Source of the DNA: Dehalococcoidia bacterium
Lineage (GTDB): Bacteria; Chloroflexota; Dehalococcoidia; Lucifugimonadales; Lucifugimonadaceae
Length of the DNA stretch: 64,000 nucleotides
Reading direction: 5' to 3'
Assembly (NCBI GenBank): GCA_002728715.1
Contig: PBVQ01000001.1
Location: 73,805 to 137,804 of the forward strand
Shown: one piece after another, positions 60,130 through 64,000 of the stretch
Position numbering within the stretch: the stretch's first letter is position 1
How the letters are laid out: every line of letters begins with the position of its first letter
Program-made: the position numbers and the translations under genes
The notes under the pieces: generated by a model
Databases searched by the model: none
What the model was told of the DNA's origin: nothing
Seen by the model: only the letters and a program-made list of their open reading frames with translations

Positions 60130-61047
60130 ATGAAATCAAAATATCATATATCAAATTTTTCAATAGTTATTTTATTTTCCATTTTAATAACATGTATCTC
60201 AATTTACTTTGGAATAGTTATTGGAGCCAATTCAGAAACTAATTTTATAGTTAATAGCGCTCTTAATATTTCAGGTAGCGCATCTACTTTTTTTTCAAAC
60301 TCAGAGATTCTAATACCATTTGGATTTGCTTTTATAGCTGGTTTAATTGCATCACTTAATCCCTGTGGTTTCGTGATGCTACCTGCATACGTAGGAATAT
60401 TTATAACAGATAAAAACTCTAACAAAAATCGAAGGAAATTTCATCAACTACAAACGATTTTTAGTGTTAGTATCTCTATGGGATTAGGTTTTTTATTTGT
60501 ATTTGGAACTATAGGTATTATTATTTCATTTGGAAGAGATGTTTTTTCTGAGTATGTTAATTTATTTCATTGGATAGGATTTATTTTAGGTTTTATACTT
60601 ATTATTACAGGGGTATATATATCTTCTGGTAAAAAAATTTATTTTCAAAAGCCTCAGTCTATTTCTTCAAAAATTCAAATCAAAAGTAATTCTGAATTAT
60701 CTAATTATTTTCTTTTTGGAATTTCGTATGCTTTAGTTTCAATAAGTTGTACCATGCCCATTTTTTTAGCATTAATTGGTTCAAGCATATCAAGAGATGG
60801 TTTTTTATACGGGTTTTACCAATTTTTGATCTACTCACTTGGTATGACGACGATGATAATTTTAATCACAATAATTCTGTCAATCTTTAAGTCAACAGTT
60901 CTGGAAAAAATAAAAAACATATCAAAATATATAGATGCAGTATCGTCGTATACATTGATACTTGTTGGAGGATATCTAATTTTTTACTGGCTGACTGAAG
61001 GTAATATTTCAGAAAAAATAGTTAATATTTATTTAAATTATAACTAA
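60130..61047 (+). CDS. CcdA/DsbD-like cytochrome c biogenesis transmembrane protein
   Basis: 305 residues, about seven membrane segments. The paired cysteines of the family are in N-P-C-G-F-V-M-L-P near residue 80 and S-C-T-M-P-I-F near 205. CcdA moves reducing equivalents from thioredoxin across the membrane for cytochrome c haem ligation or related extracytoplasmic thiol reduction. No cytochrome c maturation partner is adjacent. Convergent with the FAH gene (4 bp overlap). Confidence 0.88.
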   Translation: MKSKYHISNFSIVILFSILITCISIYFGIVIGANSETNFIVNSALNISGSASTFFSNSEILIPFGFAFIAGLIASLNPCGFVMLPAYVGIFITDKNSNKNRRKFHQLQTIFSVSISMGLGFLFVFGTIGIIISFGRDVFSEYVNLFHWIGFILGFILIITGVYISSGKKIYFQKPQSISSKIQIKSNSELSNYFLFGISYALVSISCTMPIFLALIGSSISRDGFLYGFYQFLIYSLGMTTMIILITIILSIFKSTVLEKIKNISKYIDAVSSYTLILVGGYLIFYWLTEGNISEKIVNIYLNYN

Positions 61048-61811
61048 GCATCAATCACTGGATTCGTCAGTTTTCCTATACCTTCAACTTCAACAGTTAC
61101 ATCACCTCCAGCATTTATAGGTGGGGTAGTTCCAGAAGTCCCAGTCCAAATTAAATCTCCAGGATCTAATGTTACGTACTTACTAATAAAAGATACTGCC
61201 TGTGCAGCAGTAAATATCATTTCAGACGAATGACAATTTTGACCTTCAACTCCATTTACCCAAGCCTTGATTGATAAATTTTGTGGATCTAAATCTGTAA
61301 CAATAAAAGGTCCAGTTGGTCCAAAAGTATCAGAAGATTTAGCTCTCCACCATTGCTTATCTGCCTTCGGACCTGCCTGCCATTCTCGGGCACTTACATC
61401 GTTTCCTGCAGTATATCCAAAAACATAATTAAGGGCATTTTCCTCTGAAACAGATTGTGCTTTTTTTCCAATAATTACAATCAATTCAGACTCACAAACA
61501 ACAAGGCCTGAATCCTCTGGCAACTTAATAGGGTCCCCTGGTCCAATTATGGCATTATTATTTTTATAAAATGGTTCTGGCCTTGTGGGTTTGTCAGCAC
61601 CCAGTAAATGAGAACCATAATTTAAGGCTAAACAAAGCATTTTTCCAGGTTTAGGAACTGGCGCTAAAATTTTAACATCAGATAAATTATACTTTTCACC
61701 AGTCTCATTATAGTCTTGACCAATAGGTGAATTAGATATTACACTAACTACTTCATCTTCCACAATCCCATAACTTGCATTGTTACTATGCTCAAATCTA
61801 ACAAATTTCAT
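61044..61811 (-). CDS. Fumarylacetoacetate hydrolase-family protein
   Basis: 255 residues from ATG 61811, preceded by GGGAG and beginning K-F-V-R-F-E. The FAH fold is indicated by L-N-Y-G-S-H, E-S-E-L-I-V-I-I-G near the metal site, N-D-V-S-A-R-E-W-Q, K-S-S-D-T-F-G-P and the G-D-L-I-W-T-G-T end. Members hydrolyse or decarboxylate beta-keto acids from aromatic degradation, or are oxaloacetate decarboxylases. Substrate unknown. Confidence 0.9.
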   Translation of the reverse strand: MKFVRFEHSNNASYGIVEDEVVSVISNSPIGQDYNETGEKYNLSDVKILAPVPKPGKMLCLALNYGSHLLGADKPTRPEPFYKNNNAIIGPGDPIKLPEDSGLVVCESELIVIIGKKAQSVSEENALNYVFGYTAGNDVSAREWQAGPKADKQWWRAKSSDTFGPTGPFIVTDLDPQNLSIKAWVNGVEGQNCHSSEMIFTAAQAVSFISKYVTLDPGDLIWTGTSGTTPPINAGGDVTVEVEGIGKLTNPVIDA

Positions 61812-61918
61812 GATTTTTTCACTCCCAGAACGTATAAATAATTTATTTGTCAATAATATTTAAAAATAACTACCATTACCACTAAAAAAACACTAATTCT
61901 TTATGAATATTGCCCTAA

Positions 61919-62617
61919 TTATTTAGGAAATAAGTTTCTTATTTCATTTTTGCTTATATATCTCCATTTGCCATACCCTAATTCTCCTAAATATAGCGTC
62001 CCTATTTCTAAACGCTTTAATTCTTCTATTTTGTAACCATAATTATTAAAAACTCTTCGAATTAAACGGTTTTTACCCTCATGAATTTTTATTTTTATTT
62101 TTTTTCTATCATCTGAAATCCAATCAAAAATAAAAGGATATACTTTTTCGTTACCTATAAGTGGAGATTGAGAAATAACATCTTGATGAAATCTTTCCAG
62201 GGATTTTGATAAAACAGCATAATATTTTTTTTCTACATTATTACTAGGATGTGAAATAAAATTGGAAAATTCTCCATCATTAGTCAAGATAATCAATCCT
62301 GAAGTGTTGTAATCCAAACGACCTACAGGAAAAATTCGTTTTTCAATATGAACTAAATCCAATACAGTAGGCCTTTCTTGAGGATCAAAGTTACTAGTTA
62401 TGTATCCAATAGGCTTGTGTAACATTATATAAATTTTTTTGGTAGGTTCTAATTTATTTCCGTCAACAGTAATTATGTCCTTTGTGATATCTGCATTTTG
62501 ACCAAGATTAGCTAACTCATTATTTACCCTGACTCTTCCAGATGTGATTAAGTGCTCGGCTTTTCTTCTTGAAGTAACACCAGATTTAGAAATTATTTTT
62601 TGTATACGCTCTTCCAT
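61919..62617 (-). CDS. RsuA/RluB-family rRNA pseudouridine synthase
   Basis: 232 residues: N-terminal S4 domain (R-I-Q-K-I-I-S ... S-R-R-K-A-E-H-L-I), then the catalytic domain with G-R-L-D-Y-N-T-S-G-L containing the active Asp near residue 99. It isomerises a uridine in ribosomal RNA, either 16S (RsuA) or 23S (RluB/E/F); target not resolvable here. Confidence 0.92.
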   Translation of the reverse strand: MEERIQKIISKSGVTSRRKAEHLITSGRVRVNNELANLGQNADITKDIITVDGNKLEPTKKIYIMLHKPIGYITSNFDPQERPTVLDLVHIEKRIFPVGRLDYNTSGLIILTNDGEFSNFISHPSNNVEKKYYAVLSKSLERFHQDVISQSPLIGNEKVYPFIFDWISDDRKKIKIKIHEGKNRLIRRVFNNYGYKIEELKRLEIGTLYLGELGYGKWRYISKNEIRNLFPK

Positions 62618-62710
62618 GATAATTTAAATATATATGAAATTGTTTTTTTGGAGTATTATTTACTTAAGTAATAATTATTTAAAATATACATTAATATCAA
62701 AGAGTTTTTT

Positions 62711-63967
62711 ATGGAAAAAATAGGCATACTTGTAGGCGGGGGACCAGCTCCCGGAATAAATAGTGTAATAGCTGCCGCTGCAATAGAGGCTATTAATTCT
62801 GGATTTCAACCAATAGGAATAAAAAATGGTTACGAATTCCTTGTAAAAAAAGATATAAATCATACAGTAAATCTTGAAATTGAATCAGTTGCTAAAATTT
62901 ATAAACTAGGTGGATCAATATTAAATACTTCTAGAACTAATCCAGCTAAGAGTTCTTCAGACTTAATTAATACAATCAGTACTCTGCACAAATTAAATAT
63001 TAACAAGTTAATTACTATTGGTGGAGATGATACTGCATTCGGTGCTTCGGAAATTGCTAAATATTCAAAAAATAGCATCAAGATCGCACATATTCCCAAA
63101 ACAATTGATAATGATCTTCCACTACCCGGTAACATGCCTACATTTGGATATGAAACAGCAAGACATGTTGGCTGTGAAATTGTTTCGAATATAAAAGAAG
63201 ATTCAAGATCAACAAATAGATGGTATTTTATTGTAGCAATGGGCAGACATACTGGCCACTTGGCATTAGGGATAGGAAAATCCTCAGCAGCAACCATAAC
63301 CATAATACCTGAAGAGTTTGAGGATAACCAAATTACAATTTCACATGTTTGTGACATCATAGAAGGCTCTATAATCAAACGTCAGATGTTAGGTAGACCT
63401 GACGGAACTGCAATTATTGCAGAAGGTATTGCAGAAAAATTAAATATGGAGCAATTAGAGAAAGATCAACAAATAAAAGTCCCACGCGATGAATATGGGA
63501 ATGTGAAACTTGCAGATTTGCCTTTATCAAGAATAATAAGAAATGAAGTAGAAAAAAGATTTCAGAAAATTGATAAGCCTATGGATATAGTAGATCTAAC
63601 ATTAGGATACGAATTAAGATCTGCACCTCCTATACCTTTCGATATAGACTACACAAGAACATTGGGACATGGAGCCGTAAAATTTTTAATATCATCATCC
63701 AAAAACAATCAAAGCGGTTTGATTTGTCTAGAAAATGGGCAGGTTAAATGTTTATCATTTGAGGAAATTAGGGACAAAAATACAAATAAAACATCAGTAA
63801 GAAAAGTTGATATAAATTCTCTATACTATGATGTGGCTAGAAGATATATGACTAGAATTGAAAATGATGATTTGAAAAATAAGAAAAAACTTAAAGAAAT
63901 ATCTAAAATATCAAAATTATCATTGAACGAAATAAAACAAAAGTTTACCAAAAACAATGAAAAATAA
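62711..63967 (+). CDS. 6-phosphofructokinase, pyrophosphate-dependent type
   Basis: 418 residues. N-terminal G-I-L-V-G-G-G-P-A-P-G-I-N is a PFK phosphate-loop variant. G-G-D-D-T (104-108) carries Asp at the position where ATP enzymes have Gly, and P-K-T-I-D-N-D (129-135) carries Lys, the combination known to specify pyrophosphate. A-M-G-R-H-T-G-H and P-E-E follow. It catalyses reversible fructose-6-P phosphorylation in glycolysis/gluconeogenesis. The last 33 bp of the window after it are non-coding as far as seen. Confidence 0.9.
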   Translation: MEKIGILVGGGPAPGINSVIAAAAIEAINSGFQPIGIKNGYEFLVKKDINHTVNLEIESVAKIYKLGGSILNTSRTNPAKSSSDLINTISTLHKLNINKLITIGGDDTAFGASEIAKYSKNSIKIAHIPKTIDNDLPLPGNMPTFGYETARHVGCEIVSNIKEDSRSTNRWYFIVAMGRHTGHLALGIGKSSAATITIIPEEFEDNQITISHVCDIIEGSIIKRQMLGRPDGTAIIAEGIAEKLNMEQLEKDQQIKVPRDEYGNVKLADLPLSRIIRNEVEKRFQKIDKPMDIVDLTLGYELRSAPPIPFDIDYTRTLGHGAVKFLISSSKNNQSGLICLENGQVKCLSFEEIRDKNTNKTSVRKVDINSLYYDVARRYMTRIENDDLKNKKKLKEISKISKLSLNEIKQKFTKNNEK

Positions 63968-64000
63968 TCATCTATTATGTAAATCTATTACAAAAAGTTA

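Overview
This is a 64 kb stretch of a gene-dense, strongly AT-rich (by eye about 30% GC) bacterial chromosome. Apart from one tRNA it is almost entirely protein-coding, and no gap between genes exceeds about 180 bp. I see no insertion sequences, phage genes, CRISPR array or rRNA. The gene mix suggests a streamlined, free-living, probably marine, aerobic heterotroph. Points for this are a sulfatase, several enolase-superfamily enzymes, an MFS/SDR/FAH catabolic repertoire, aconitase plus pyruvate dehydrogenase, and MEP-pathway isoprenoid synthesis. Lipoproteins with Thr-Pro-rich linkers, a duplicated ThyX-like protein and the enolase paralogues fit a marine Chloroflexota of the SAR202 type. That placement is inference from gene content; no rRNA marker is present.

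Layout. 1-2.6 kb: the 5' part of an HtrA/DegP-type lipoprotein protease (cut by the window edge), a divergent sulfatase, and a CAU tRNA. 2.6-6.3 kb: an enolase-superfamily enzyme behind a promoter embedded in a long palindrome, then an XdhC / MocA-like pair for molybdenum-enzyme maturation and a degenerate M24-like protein. 6.3-10.7 kb (minus): an ornithine-cyclodeaminase-like enzyme, thiD and an HMP-type ABC transporter, with a very compact TPP riboswitch that has its own promoter. 10.6-16.5 kb (minus): two-domain ThyX, PDH E2/E1beta/E1alpha, folD. 16.6-21 kb (plus): acpS, NAD(P)HX dehydratase, coaX, coaBC, a small unknown and an RraA-like gene, i.e. a CoA/carrier cofactor operon. 21-28 kb (minus): valS, an unknown, secA, prs. 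28-32.7 kb (plus): ispH, a second enolase-superfamily enzyme, a DUF192 lipoprotein and an unusually long GpmI-like mutase. 32.7-44.4 kb: accessory metabolism (two SDRs, two MFS transporters, DUF3500, Rid-like, TIGR01777 epimerase, acnA, mannonate-dehydratase-like, TatD). 44.5-50.3 kb (minus): an EVE-domain protein and a phosphate regulon, phoB-phoR-pstS-pstC-pstA, without pstB. 50.3-59.1 kb (minus): the translation/isoprenoid/envelope block rpsB-tsf-pyrH-frr-uppS-cdsA-dxr-rseP-(small membrane protein)-ispG. 59.3-64 kb: a LuxR-type regulator divergent from a CcdA-like thiol transporter, an FAH-family hydrolase, an RsuA-type pseudouridine synthase and a PPi-type phosphofructokinase.

The most informative observations are: (i) a TPP riboswitch whose P1 helix includes the AUG and whose core includes the Shine-Dalgarno of the transporter permease gene, with a near-consensus promoter immediately upstream; (ii) a ThyX duplication in which the two halves have lost complementary parts of the signature motif; (iii) a long perfect palindrome overlapping the -35 element of an enolase-superfamily gene; (iv) two dyads in the LuxR-ccdA divergent region; (v) a three-copy Pho-box-like array upstream of pstS; (vi) a ribosomal protein S2 with a lysine-rich tail built from a 15-bp tandem repeat; and (vii) substituted catalytic residues in CoaBC. 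Initiation at TTG is frequent and often backed by good Shine-Dalgarno sites, so several starts below differ from the longest open frame.
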